Shown one piece after another: positions 8,174 to 15,634 of a stretch of DNA of 64,000 nt. The stretch's first letter is position 1. Each line of letters begins with the position of its first letter. Origin of the DNA: Bacillota bacterium (GTDB lineage Bacteria > Bacillota > Clostridia > Lachnospirales > CAG-274); the NCBI GenBank assembly GCA_017543265.1, contig JAFYGI010000008.1:35690-99689 (forward strand), given 5' to 3'. The translations under genes and the position numbers were made by a program. Below the pieces are notes generated by a model. It was given only the letters and a program-made list of their open reading frames with translations. It did no database searches and was not told where the DNA came from.

Positions 8174-9226
8174 ATGAAACCAAAAAGCAATATCGGTAAA
8201 AATCTTATCTGGAACGTAATTTCGCTGTTGCTTGCCATACTTACGATACTTATGCTGTTAAAGCAAAGCGAGGCGCTGTCCGTTGACGAGCTTCTGGCTG
8301 CGATAAATGCCTCAAACAAGGTGTACCTTGCGCTGGGTATTATTGCGGCGGCGCTGTATGTATGGCTGGAGGGCGTGGCAATACGCAGTATACTTAAATA
8401 CACGGGCTATGCACGCAAGCCGCTTAACGGCCTGCTGTACAGCACGGCGGATGTTTACTTTTCGGCGGTCACGCCGTCGGCAACGGGCGGACAGCCCGCA
8501 AGCGCATTTTTTATGATGCGTGACGGCATCCCCGGCGAGGTGACGGCGGCGGTGCTGGTGCTTAACCTTATGATGTATACGGTGTCCGTTGTGGTGCTGG
8601 GCGTGCTGTCGCTTATTATATCGCCGGGGGCGTTCGCGGGCTTTGGCGGGGTATCGCGCGTGTTTGTCGTTATAGGCTTTATCGTGCTGTCGGTGCTGTC
8701 GCTGCTGTTTTTTGTCCTGCTTAAAAAGGGAGATTCGGTGACGGAGCCCGCAGCTAAATTTCTGACATTTTTGTACGACAAAAAAATAATACGGGAAAAG
8801 GAAAAAAAGCTTGCAAGGCTTGAAAAGGCGGGCAGCGATTACAAAAAATGCTCGGATATGATATCGGGGCGCAAAAGGGTGCTGTTCTGGGCCTTTGTGT
8901 GGAACTTTGCGCAAAGGGCATCACAGCTGGCGGTGCCGATGCTTATATACCGTGCTTTGGGCGGCGCAGGCTCAAATATGGCGCAGATATTTTCAAAGCA
9001 ATGTCTTGTGACCATAGGCTACAATTTTGTACCCGTCCCCGGCGGTATCGGCATATCGGATTATCTGATGCTGGATGCTTTTGACGGCGTGATGGGCACG
9101 ACCATGTCATACAGCGTGGAGCTTATAAGCCGCGGCATAACATTTTATTTTTGCGTTATGGTAAGCGCGGTCATTACATTGATAGGGTATTTTGCAGGGA
9201 GGAATGCAGATGATAGGCGTATATGA
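8174..9226 (+). CDS. LPG-synthase-TM / flippase-like integral membrane protein (UPF0104)
   Basis: An integral membrane protein of about 350 residues with multiple hydrophobic helices and the conserved family pieces GVAIRSILKYTG, TPSATGGQPASAFFMMRDG and the late loop NFVPVPGGIGISDYLML. This is the fold of the MprF membrane half and of AglD-like proteins, thought to move or modify lipids. There is no MprF aminoacyl-transferase domain. The start is placed at the ATG at 8174 because the upstream alternative at 8132 would add a poorly hydrophobic 14-residue lead. The gene overlaps the following pssA by 17 bases, and psd comes next, so a role in phospholipid handling is a reasonable inference. Confidence 0.85.
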   Translation: MKPKSNIGKNLIWNVISLLLAILTILMLLKQSEALSVDELLAAINASNKVYLALGIIAAALYVWLEGVAIRSILKYTGYARKPLNGLLYSTADVYFSAVTPSATGGQPASAFFMMRDGIPGEVTAAVLVLNLMMYTVSVVVLGVLSLIISPGAFAGFGGVSRVFVVIGFIVLSVLSLLFFVLLKKGDSVTEPAAKFLTFLYDKKIIREKEKKLARLEKAGSDYKKCSDMISGRKRVLFWAFVWNFAQRASQLAVPMLIYRALGGAGSNMAQIFSKQCLVTIGYNFVPVPGGIGISDYLMLDAFDGVMGTTMSYSVELISRGITFYFCVMVSAVITLIGYFAGRNADDRRI

Positions 9227-9905
9227 TTACACGGTCATATTGACATATCTGTCTATGATATCGGGTGTTATAGGTATAATAGTCAGCGTAACGGGCATAG
9301 GCCACCCCGAGATAGGTATTTTTTTCCTTATGATATCGGGTATTTTGGATGCCTTTGACGGCAGGGTGGCAAGGACAAAGAAAAACCGCAGCGAATTTGA
9401 AAAAAACTTCGGTGTGCAGATAGACTCCCTCGCCGACCTTATATGCTTCGGCGTGCTGCCTGCGGCCATAGGTCTGGCACAGCTCAGGATAAGCGGAAGG
9501 TTTACCGAGATAGTCGCCAAAAAGGATTATGAGGGCAGCTTTGCCTTTCTTATCCTGCTGCTTGTTATCGCGGTGTTTTATGTGCTTGCGGCGCTTATCA
9601 GGCTGGCGTATTACAACGCGACCTGTGATGTGCGCAGCAAGGAGGAGCACGAAAGCGGTGTTACATATTTTATCGGCCTGCCCGTGACCACATCGGCGCT
9701 TATCTTCCCGCTGGAGATGATATTGCAGCTGTTTTGCGGCAGGGATCTGACGGTGATATATTTTATAATCATGCTGCTTATGGCAATGGCCTTTGTAATG
9801 AACATAAGGGTAAGAAAGCCCGGCAGAAAGGGGCTTACCGTGCTTTTGATAATCGGTCTTATCGAGCTTGCGGCGTGTGTTGTGTCGTTTAATTTGATAC
9901 CGTAA
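9210..9905 (+). CDS. pssA: CDP-diacylglycerol-serine O-phosphatidyltransferase
   Basis: A 231-residue membrane enzyme of the CDP-alcohol phosphatidyltransferase family that makes phosphatidylserine from CDP-diacylglycerol and serine. The catalytic signature DGxxAR(x8)GxxxDxxxD is present: DAFDGRVARTKK followed by FGVQIDSLADL. Several hydrophobic helices follow. The ATG at 9210 is chosen because AGGGAGG at 9196-9202 is seven bases upstream of it, whereas the ATG at 9204 is too close. The start lies inside the end of the flippase-like gene, and psd begins 13 bases after the stop. The serine substrate is inferred from the adjoining decarboxylase gene. Confidence 0.9.
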   Translation: MIGVYDYTVILTYLSMISGVIGIIVSVTGIGHPEIGIFFLMISGILDAFDGRVARTKKNRSEFEKNFGVQIDSLADLICFGVLPAAIGLAQLRISGRFTEIVAKKDYEGSFAFLILLLVIAVFYVLAALIRLAYYNATCDVRSKEEHESGVTYFIGLPVTTSALIFPLEMILQLFCGRDLTVIYFIIMLLMAMAFVMNIRVRKPGRKGLTVLLIIGLIELAACVVSFNLIP

Positions 9906-9918
9906 GGGTCGGGATAAA

Positions 9919-10728
9919 ATGGAAAATTTATATAAAACACGGCTTGGCAGGCTGCTTATCGGGGTGCTTATACAAAGACCCGTGTCGGAGCTTGCGGGCA
10001 GACTGCTGGACAGCAGGGCATCAAAGCTTCTTATAAAGCCATTTGTAAGGAAAAACAATATTGACCTGCGCGACTATCGCATGGACGGGATAAACAGCTT
10101 TAACGACTTTTTCTGCCGCAGGATAAAGGACGGGCTGCGCCCCGTAGATCCCGACGGACGGGTGCTGACTTCGCCCTGCGACGGTTTTTTAAGCGTGTAC
10201 CGCATAAAGGACGGTACGGTTTTAAGCGTGAAGCAAAGCAGGTTCACAATACCCGCACTTCTGCGCGACAGGCGGCTGGCCGAGGTATACAAGGACGGCC
10301 TTGCGCTTGTGTTCAGGCTGTGCGTTGACCATTACCACAGATATAATTATTTTGACTCGGGCAAAAAGTACAAAAACAGGCATATAAAGGGCGTTTACCA
10401 TACGGTAAGACCCTTTGCCCTTGAAAAAACGCCTGTATTTGTGGAAAACAGCAGGGAATATGCCGTGATAGATACCGAGAACTTCGGCAGGTGCGTCCAG
10501 ATGGAGGTCGGTGCTTTGCTGGTGGGCAGGATAGTCAATGAGGACAAGGAAGCCTGCTATGTGAAAAAAGGCGCGGAAAAGGGACATTTTGAATTCGGCG
10601 GTTCCACCGTTATAGTCCTTGTGCCCAAAAACAGGGCACTCCTGCGTGAGGATATAGAAAAAAGCGCAAATACCAATGCCGAGATACCCGTTATCATGGG
10701 TGAGTGCATAGGAAAAGCGGCAAAATAA
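9919..10728 (+). CDS. psd: Phosphatidylserine decarboxylase proenzyme
   Basis: A 269-residue enzyme that decarboxylates phosphatidylserine to phosphatidylethanolamine. The proenzyme self-cleaves at the GGST motif near the C-terminus (FEFGGSTVIVL), where the serine becomes the pyruvoyl group. Other family marks are NSFNDFFCRRIKDGLRPVD, SPCDGFLSVY and CVDHYHRYNYFDSG with the conserved Asp and His residues. The motif is GGST rather than the LGST of E. coli, a variant common in Clostridia. It directly follows pssA, and the pair gives a complete route from CDP-diacylglycerol to phosphatidylethanolamine. A strong hairpin terminates the operon. Confidence 0.93.
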   Translation: MENLYKTRLGRLLIGVLIQRPVSELAGRLLDSRASKLLIKPFVRKNNIDLRDYRMDGINSFNDFFCRRIKDGLRPVDPDGRVLTSPCDGFLSVYRIKDGTVLSVKQSRFTIPALLRDRRLAEVYKDGLALVFRLCVDHYHRYNYFDSGKKYKNRHIKGVYHTVRPFALEKTPVFVENSREYAVIDTENFGRCVQMEVGALLVGRIVNEDKEACYVKKGAEKGHFEFGGSTVIVLVPKNRALLREDIEKSANTNAEIPVIMGECIGKAAK

Positions 10729-10748
10729 ATACAAGGCATTAAAATACA

Positions 10749-10782
10749 AAAATGCTCTTCGGAAATCACCGAAGAGCATTTT
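10749..10782. terminator. Bidirectional terminator between psd and the epsC-like gene
   Basis: A perfect 14-bp stem, AAAATGCTCTTCGG (10749-10762) with CCGAAGAGCATTTT (10769-10782), has A and T tracts on the two sides, so it can stop transcription from both converging genes. Confidence 0.88.
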
Positions 10783-10784
10783 GC

Positions 10785-12764
10785 TTATTTATCTTCTTTT
10801 TTGTAGTTGTAAGTCGATACCATGTCGGCCACAAGCTCCCGTATGTTGTCGCTGTTTGCGTATGCTCTCTGCATCAGCACATCCAGCTTTCTGAGGAACT
10901 CGTCGCTGTCAAACGGTATCGGGCAGCCGACGTGTATCAGCTTGTTTGCGGTCTTTTTAAGACCCTCCTCCGCCATAAGCTTTTCCTCGTAGAGCTTTTC
11001 GCCGGGGCGAAGACCCGTGTATTCTATCTTGATATCCACATCGGGCTTGTAGCCTGAAAGCTTTATCAGGTTTCTTGCAAGTGTGTCTATCTTTACGGGG
11101 CTGCCCATGTCAAGGACGAATATCTCGCCGCCCTTTGCGTAGGTGCCCGCAAGCATAACAAGACTGACTGCCTCGGGTATGGTCATAAAGTATCTTATTA
11201 TATCGGGGTGGGTCACGGTAACGGGGCCGCCCTTTGCTATCTGCTTTTTGAAAAGCGGTATTACGGAACCGTTGCTGCCCAGCACGTTACCGAAGCGCAC
11301 CGCAACAAACTCCGTCTTTATGTCCTTGAATACCGTGCCTGTGCCGTCCTTGTCGGCGTTCTCCTCACCCTCGTGGGTGAAAAGCTGCATAAGCTCGTCG
11401 GCCTTGCCTTCTTTTATCTTGGCATCAAAGCTTTGTATTATCATCTCGCACAGACGCTTGCTTGCGCCCATGATATTTGTGGGATTAACGGCCTTGTCCG
11501 TGGAAATGAGCACAAACCTTTTACAGCCGTTCACCATTGCCGCATAGGCGGTCTTGTAGGTGCCTATGGCGTTGTTTTTGATCGCCTCGTTCGGGCTGTC
11601 CTCCATAAGCGGAACGTGCTTGTGTGCAGCCGCGTGGTAAACAATGTCGGGGCGGTATGTTTCAAATATCTGGAACATACGCCTGCTGTCGCGTACCGAG
11701 CCGATAAGCGTTTCGATATCAAGCTCGGGGTACTTTTCCTTTAACTCCAGCTCTATCTCGTAGGCGTTGTTTTCGTATACATCAAAAATAATAAGCTGCT
11801 TGGGGTCGTGTGCGGCTATCTGCTTGCACAGCTCGCTGCCTATGGAGCCGCCGCCGCCCGTTACAAGTACGGTCTTGCCGTTTATAAACTCAAATACCTC
11901 TTTAAGGTCGGCCTTTATCGGGTCTCTGCCGAGGAGGTCCTCAACGGATACCTTTTTCATCGCGCTGGCCGTTATCTGGCCAAGCACGAACTGATACATA
12001 CCGGGGAGCTGTTTGAGCTCACAGTCGGTCTCGCTGCATATATTCAATATCTCGCGCTTTTCGTCAATGCTTGCGCTGGGTATTGCAAAGAATATCTTAT
12101 CGACCTTGTATTTCTCCACCGAAAGCAAAATATCGTCCCTGCCGCCGACAATGGGTATGCCGTCCATAAAGCGGCCCCACTTGTTGGGGTTGTCGTCTAT
12201 GATGCAGACAACGCGGTCTGTTACCTTTTCGGCGTTGATTATGTCACGCAGTATCATACGGCCTGCCGAGCCTGCACCGATAAGCATAACACGGCTTGCG
12301 TTTTCGTCGGGACGCGCCTGTCTGGTGCGTACCAGTATTATCAAACGGTACGAAAACCTTATGCCCAGCACCAGCACAAACTGCAATATAGCGCCGAGTA
12401 TGTGGTAGCTTACGGGCATCCTGCCCATCAGCAGGGAAATAAGCACTATGTGTCCGAGTGATGTCACCGCACAAGCCTCTATCGTCCTGATAAGCTCGGT
12501 ATAGCTGGCAAAGCGCCATACGCTTCTGTAAAGCTTGAATGCCGCAAATACACCTATGCACACAAGCGAATACGGCGTTATAAAGTGCAGGTAACGGTAT
12601 AAAAAGTCGTCGCGTATGGTGGAGTATATGAAATCGTGCCTTGCCCACAGCGCAAAGAAATAGGCAAAGTGAATAACGATCATATCATATACGGCCATAA
12701 TGACGGCAATGACTTGCCAATATTCAATTTTTCTTTTTTTAACATCCTTTGTGATATTGTCCAT
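10785..12764 (-). CDS. Membrane nucleoside-diphosphate-sugar 4,6-dehydratase (EpsC/PglF/CapD family)
   Basis: A 659-residue protein with about four N-terminal membrane helices (roughly residues 15-130), a CoA-binding-like Rossmann region (MLIGAGSAGRMI) and a C-terminal short-chain-dehydrogenase domain with the NAD loop TGGGGSIGSEL. The catalytic segment reads STDKAVNPTNIMGASKR: methionine stands where most SDR enzymes have the catalytic tyrosine, as in PglF/FlaA1-type UDP-GlcNAc 4,6-dehydratases. It therefore probably makes a 4-keto-6-deoxy sugar for surface glycan or glycoprotein. No other glycan genes adjoin it. It is transcribed toward psd and shares its terminator. Confidence 0.9.
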   Translation of the reverse strand: MDNITKDVKKRKIEYWQVIAVIMAVYDMIVIHFAYFFALWARHDFIYSTIRDDFLYRYLHFITPYSLVCIGVFAAFKLYRSVWRFASYTELIRTIEACAVTSLGHIVLISLLMGRMPVSYHILGAILQFVLVLGIRFSYRLIILVRTRQARPDENASRVMLIGAGSAGRMILRDIINAEKVTDRVVCIIDDNPNKWGRFMDGIPIVGGRDDILLSVEKYKVDKIFFAIPSASIDEKREILNICSETDCELKQLPGMYQFVLGQITASAMKKVSVEDLLGRDPIKADLKEVFEFINGKTVLVTGGGGSIGSELCKQIAAHDPKQLIIFDVYENNAYEIELELKEKYPELDIETLIGSVRDSRRMFQIFETYRPDIVYHAAAHKHVPLMEDSPNEAIKNNAIGTYKTAYAAMVNGCKRFVLISTDKAVNPTNIMGASKRLCEMIIQSFDAKIKEGKADELMQLFTHEGEENADKDGTGTVFKDIKTEFVAVRFGNVLGSNGSVIPLFKKQIAKGGPVTVTHPDIIRYFMTIPEAVSLVMLAGTYAKGGEIFVLDMGSPVKIDTLARNLIKLSGYKPDVDIKIEYTGLRPGEKLYEEKLMAEEGLKKTANKLIHVGCPIPFDSDEFLRKLDVLMQRAYANSDNIRELVADMVSTYNYKKEDK

Positions 12765-12817
12765 TTCAGATTACCCTTTATATAAGGCGGGAAAACGCCC
12801 CGCAGGAATATGTGACT

Positions 12818-13017
12818 TACTTAAGAAAGCACTGATTGGCAGGATACCAAAAATAATTTTGCGCATTTGCTTAACGGCTCTGATTGCTATTTTTTGCTTT
12901 TCAAGCAAAAAAATACGCATGGTCGTGGCTGCGCGCCATAATGACCGAACCTACAAATGTGCCGCCTCAGGCTAAAATTATTTTTGCTTTTTGAATTAAC
13001 TCAGTGTTTCTTTAATT
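12818..13017. repeat. MITE-like imperfect inverted repeat in an AT-rich intergenic gap
   Basis: The gap from 12765 to 13286 has no credible gene. Inside it, CAAAAATAATTTT (12848-12860) is repeated inverted at 12974-12986, and the flanks extend the match with gaps (TTAA-GAAA-CACTGA at 12821-12834 against 13002-13015 inverted). A smaller A/T hairpin lies at the centre (12888-12915). The arrangement suits a short non-autonomous element or a transcribed folded RNA of about 200 bases. No transposase or clear target duplication was seen. The remaining AT-rich part (13018-13229) presumably holds the spoVT promoter. Confidence 0.5.
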
Positions 13018-13229
13018 ACTCGCCCTAAAAAGTATATAATATTTTGGCGTGTTTTTCAAGTGTTTTTTGAATTTCGAGCGACGAAAAAATTTATTTTTCT
13101 ACAAATTTAAATGTACAAAATGCATAAATACAACCGTTCGCGCCGCTAAAACCAACGTCTGTGCGCTAATGATTTTCCAGTATTTGAACATTTTTGCAAT
13201 AGTATAAAATCCCGCAATAAACAAATAAT

Positions 13230-13270
13230 ACAAGTAAAGCGGTGCCGAAGGCTTTGCTTGTATTTTTTAT
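13230..13270 (+). terminator. Terminator-like hairpin in the spoVT leader
   Basis: ACAAGTAAAGC (13230-13240) pairs with GCTTTGCTTGT (13251-13261) with one G-T pair, followed by ATTTTTTATT. It ends just before the spoVT ribosome site AAGGAGG (13272-13278), so it is either a terminator for upstream transcription or an attenuator in the spoVT leader. Confidence 0.6.
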
Positions 13271-13286
13271 TAAGGAGGATATGCTT

Positions 13287-13493
13287 GTGAAAGCAACAGG
13301 AATAGTAAGAAGAATAGACGATCTCGGCCGAATAGTCATCCCCAAGGAGATAAGGCGCACCCTGCGTATACGCGAGGGGGACCCGCTGCTGACAACATTG
13401 TTACTAATGGAAAATACAGTAAATAAGCGGTTTTTGAAGGAAACTTTTGCTGCTGTGATTGGACAAATCGAAAAAAGAATAGGTGCGATTTGA
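13287..13493 (+). pseudogene. spoVT: spoVT 5' part, interrupted at codon 34 by the integrative element
   Basis: GTG at 13287 is the likely start, since AAGGAGG (13272-13278) lies eight bases upstream and the protein then opens as SpoVT does (KATGIVRRIDDLGRIVIPKE). SpoVT is a forespore transcription regulator with an N-terminal AbrB-like swapped-hairpin DNA-binding domain and a C-terminal GAF domain. Residues 1-34 are SpoVT up to REGDPL. The following 34 residues and the stop come from the inserted element. The cut falls inside the swapped hairpin, so this product is unlikely to bind DNA. The missing residues 31-180 lie in frame at 28291-28743. Joined, they give a normal-length SpoVT of 180 residues. 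Confidence 0.9.
13377..13410 (+). other. attL: core repeat plus right arm of attP
   Basis: The core GGGGACCCGCTG at 13377-13388 is followed by a 22-base arm (13389-13410, beginning CTGACAACATTG). This arm is the inverse of the arm at 28265-28286, with 18 of 22 positions identical. The chromosomal half is on its left, in spoVT. Confidence 0.88.
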
Positions 13494-13540
13494 AATTCAA
13501 CAACACAAGTTGCAAATTATCAACGGACTATATTATACAT

Positions 13541-13577
13541 AAAGGCGTGGCTTTTGATCAAGCTGCGCTTTTTTATT
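13541..13577 (+). terminator. Terminator-like hairpin before the repA-like gene
   Basis: AAAGGCGTGGCTT (13541-13553) pairs with AAGCTGCGCTTTT (13560-13572) using G-T pairs, followed by a T run to 13574. It closes the spoVT fragment transcript or attenuates entry into repA. A weak promoter-like pair TTGCAA (13510) and TATACA (13534) with an 18-base spacer lies just upstream. Confidence 0.65.
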
Positions 13578-13598
13578 AGAAGAAAGTGAGGAAAGATT

Positions 13599-14693
13599 AT
13601 GACAAATATAAATACCATACCCGAAAGATTTTACTTTCACGGGAACGAGATCGAACAATTTATACACATTCAGGTGCCTATTGCACTTATCAAAGACAAG
13701 ATTTTCAAGGGAATATCTACCGATGCAAAGCTGCTGTATGGTTTATTGCTGAACAGGACGGGGTTATCCATTAAGAACCATTGGCTTGACAGCGATAACC
13801 GTACTTATATTACATACACCATTGAAAATGTTATGGAAGATTTAGGCATTGGCAGTACGAAGGCAAAGAAATTATTTGCCGAACTTATTGACATTAACGG
13901 CACAGGTATAGGGCTTATTAAAAAGGTTCGAGTACTGAACAAGCCGAGCAGGATCTATGTTTTAAACTTCACACAGGTTTTTAAGTATCTCAAGCGTATA
14001 TGCGGCGAAACACAGGTTATTAATGAGGAAATATGTAACGACAACAAAATAATCACTGAAAATAATCCACAAACCGATGTGGATTATTTTTTTACCCATT
14101 CGGAAGCGTCCGTCGAAGAGACTGATATGCGACCTACTGACGGTCACGAGGACGACTCTCTGACGGACACACCTGCGTCTGCTAATTATAATAATACAAT
14201 AAATAACAATAAAAGAGATATTAATTCTATCAATCTATCTTGCGATAGGTCGATTGATGGGAATAAATGCGCGGATATTTCAAGTGCTGATTATTTAGCT
14301 TACAAACAGCTTATCAAAGACAACATCGGTTATGACGAACTTGTAAATTGCATAGAAATAGGTGTTTTAAGCAATGACAGTCTTGATTACTTAAACGAGA
14401 TAGTTGAGCTAATGACCGAAATCGTAAGCTGTGCAGCTAAGCCTATAAAAATAAACGGCAACAGCTATCCTGCGGAAATCGTAAAGAATAGGTTCTTGAA
14501 ACTCGATTATCACGATATTTATGCAGTTTTGGAATGGTTTGAAAAGCCAAATGCCGACGGCAGCAATCTTGTGCGCGTCAAAAATATGCGAGCATACCTG
14601 ATAAGTATGCTGTTCAACAGCAAAACTACAAGAAATACAGACTTTAAAAATTATTTTAATGCAAGTTACTATGGAAATTTTAAGGAGGAATGA
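13599..14693 (+). CDS. Replication initiator protein A (RepA_N family)
   Basis: A 364-residue plasmid-type initiator. The N-terminal 130 residues carry the RepA_N pattern (IPIALIKDKIFKGISTDAKLLYG, then YTIENVMEDLGIGSTKAKKLF), a winged-helix region that binds origin DNA in low-copy plasmids and integrative elements of Firmicutes. The C-terminal part (about residues 230-364) resembles the partner domain often seen in elements from gut Clostridia (DUF6017-like). A good ribosome site (AGTGAGGA) precedes the ATG. Its presence suggests that the excised circle can replicate, at least transiently. No origin was identified for certain, although the repeats at 25.3 kb are a candidate. Confidence 0.82.
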   Translation: MTNINTIPERFYFHGNEIEQFIHIQVPIALIKDKIFKGISTDAKLLYGLLLNRTGLSIKNHWLDSDNRTYITYTIENVMEDLGIGSTKAKKLFAELIDINGTGIGLIKKVRVLNKPSRIYVLNFTQVFKYLKRICGETQVINEEICNDNKIITENNPQTDVDYFFTHSEASVEETDMRPTDGHEDDSLTDTPASANYNNTINNNKRDINSINLSCDRSIDGNKCADISSADYLAYKQLIKDNIGYDELVNCIEIGVLSNDSLDYLNEIVELMTEIVSCAAKPIKINGNSYPAEIVKNRFLKLDYHDIYAVLEWFEKPNADGSNLVRVKNMRAYLISMLFNSKTTRNTDFKNYFNASYYGNFKEE

Positions 14694-14697
14694 ATAT

Positions 14698-15210
14698 ATG
14701 TTTAATATCGAAAATTTAATAACACCCAAATTACAGGAACAGCTTGACGCATTCGAACACGAAAAGACGAAAGCTGTTTTTTTACTGCGTATTCTTGATT
14801 ATGAAACTTACTTTCCGCACCAAGCTTATGATATTGCCAAGCAATGGATGGAAATGACAGGCACAAGATATATTCCCGAAAGATATGCAAAAATCAATGA
14901 TGACAAGGAGTTTATCTTGAAATATGCCGAAAGAGAAAAGGATTTGTCGCTAACCAAAAAGCTGATAAACGATTTATGCGAAGATATAAACAACGGCAGC
15001 AAAGAACACGGTAGTATTATCCAAAAAGCAAAAAGAGGACCATTGGTTCTTGACAACATGGATGGTTTTACATTCTTATTACCCGATGGTACAATAATCG
15101 AACCTGAACCTCCAAAGCCGAAAGAACTGCCAAAGCCTAAAAAGAGGACGCTTGCCGAAACTTTAGCATTTTTCAAAGAAATTGCAGAATATGAAAAACA
15201 TCGAAGATAA
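14698..15210 (+). CDS. Hypothetical mobile-element protein
   Basis: A 170-residue protein with no motif I recognise. The ATG at 14698 is chosen because AAGGAGG at 14682-14688 stands nine bases upstream. An earlier in-frame ATG at 14659 lies inside the end of the repA-like gene and has no ribosome site. The sequence is charged and probably helical, with a proline/lysine-rich linker around residues 135-150 (EPEPPKPKELPKPKK). It lies between the initiator and mobC, so a role in replication, copy control or mobilization is possible, but this is only context. Confidence 0.7.
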   Translation: MFNIENLITPKLQEQLDAFEHEKTKAVFLLRILDYETYFPHQAYDIAKQWMEMTGTRYIPERYAKINDDKEFILKYAEREKDLSLTKKLINDLCEDINNGSKEHGSIIQKAKRGPLVLDNMDGFTFLLPDGTIIEPEPPKPKELPKPKKRTLAETLAFFKEIAEYEKHRR

Positions 15211-15229
15211 GCATTGAAAGGAGATATAT

Positions 15230-15634
15230 ATGGAAAACAGAAAAAGAAACGAAAGATTAAATTTAAGATTTTCAGAAGAAGAACGTGATGCACTTTACAA
15301 AATGAAAGAAAAAGGCGGTTACAAGACTCTTGTCGATATGGTGACTGCGGCAGTCAACGGGCGTAAAATTGTTAAAATCAACACAGCACCTTTACTTGGC
15401 ATATTGGGCGAGTTAAGCAGAATTTCGGTAAATATCAGGCAGATCGAGCGTGTTGCTCAACAATGCGGAACTCGAAATCGTCTGTTTGCCGAAATGAAAC
15501 AGGATATAATGGAATTAACTGAATTTGTTCAGAAAAAACTTGATTTGCTTGAAGCAGCAAAGAAAGGAGATTTTGATGGCTTATACAAAGATTATGCCGA
15601 TAAAAGACCGAACCCACTTACAGACGAGCATTAA
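15230..15634 (+). CDS. mobC: MobC-like relaxosome accessory protein
   Basis: A 134-residue protein with an N-terminal ribbon-helix-helix-like region (RKRNERLNLRFSEEERDALYKMKE, residues 2-25) and the MobC hallmark segment in the middle (LLGILGELSRISVNIRQIERVAQQ). MobC-type proteins bind oriT and help the relaxase nick it. The gene starts 20 bases after the previous frame, with AAAGGAG upstream, and its last 59 bases overlap the start of the relaxase gene, the usual arrangement in mobilizable elements. Confidence 0.85.
   Translation: MENRKRNERLNLRFSEEERDALYKMKEKGGYKTLVDMVTAAVNGRKIVKINTAPLLGILGELSRISVNIRQIERVAQQCGTRNRLFAEMKQDIMELTEFVQKKLDLLEAAKKGDFDGLYKDYADKRPNPLTDEH

Noticed and set aside
13170..13210. 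Sigma-G promoter of spoVT
   Set aside because: Elements such as GTATT and CAATAGTA are present, but the spacing is too short. I could not support a sporulation promoter.
13242..13286. Upstream start for spoVT at 13242 or ATG at 13281
   Set aside because: The first falls inside the leader hairpin and the second is only two bases from AAGGAGG. GTG 13287 has ideal spacing and matches the SpoVT N-terminus.
13377..13388. tRNA-gene integration site for the element
   Set aside because: No tRNA is present at either junction. Both junctions are in spoVT coding sequence and the recombinase is of the serine type.
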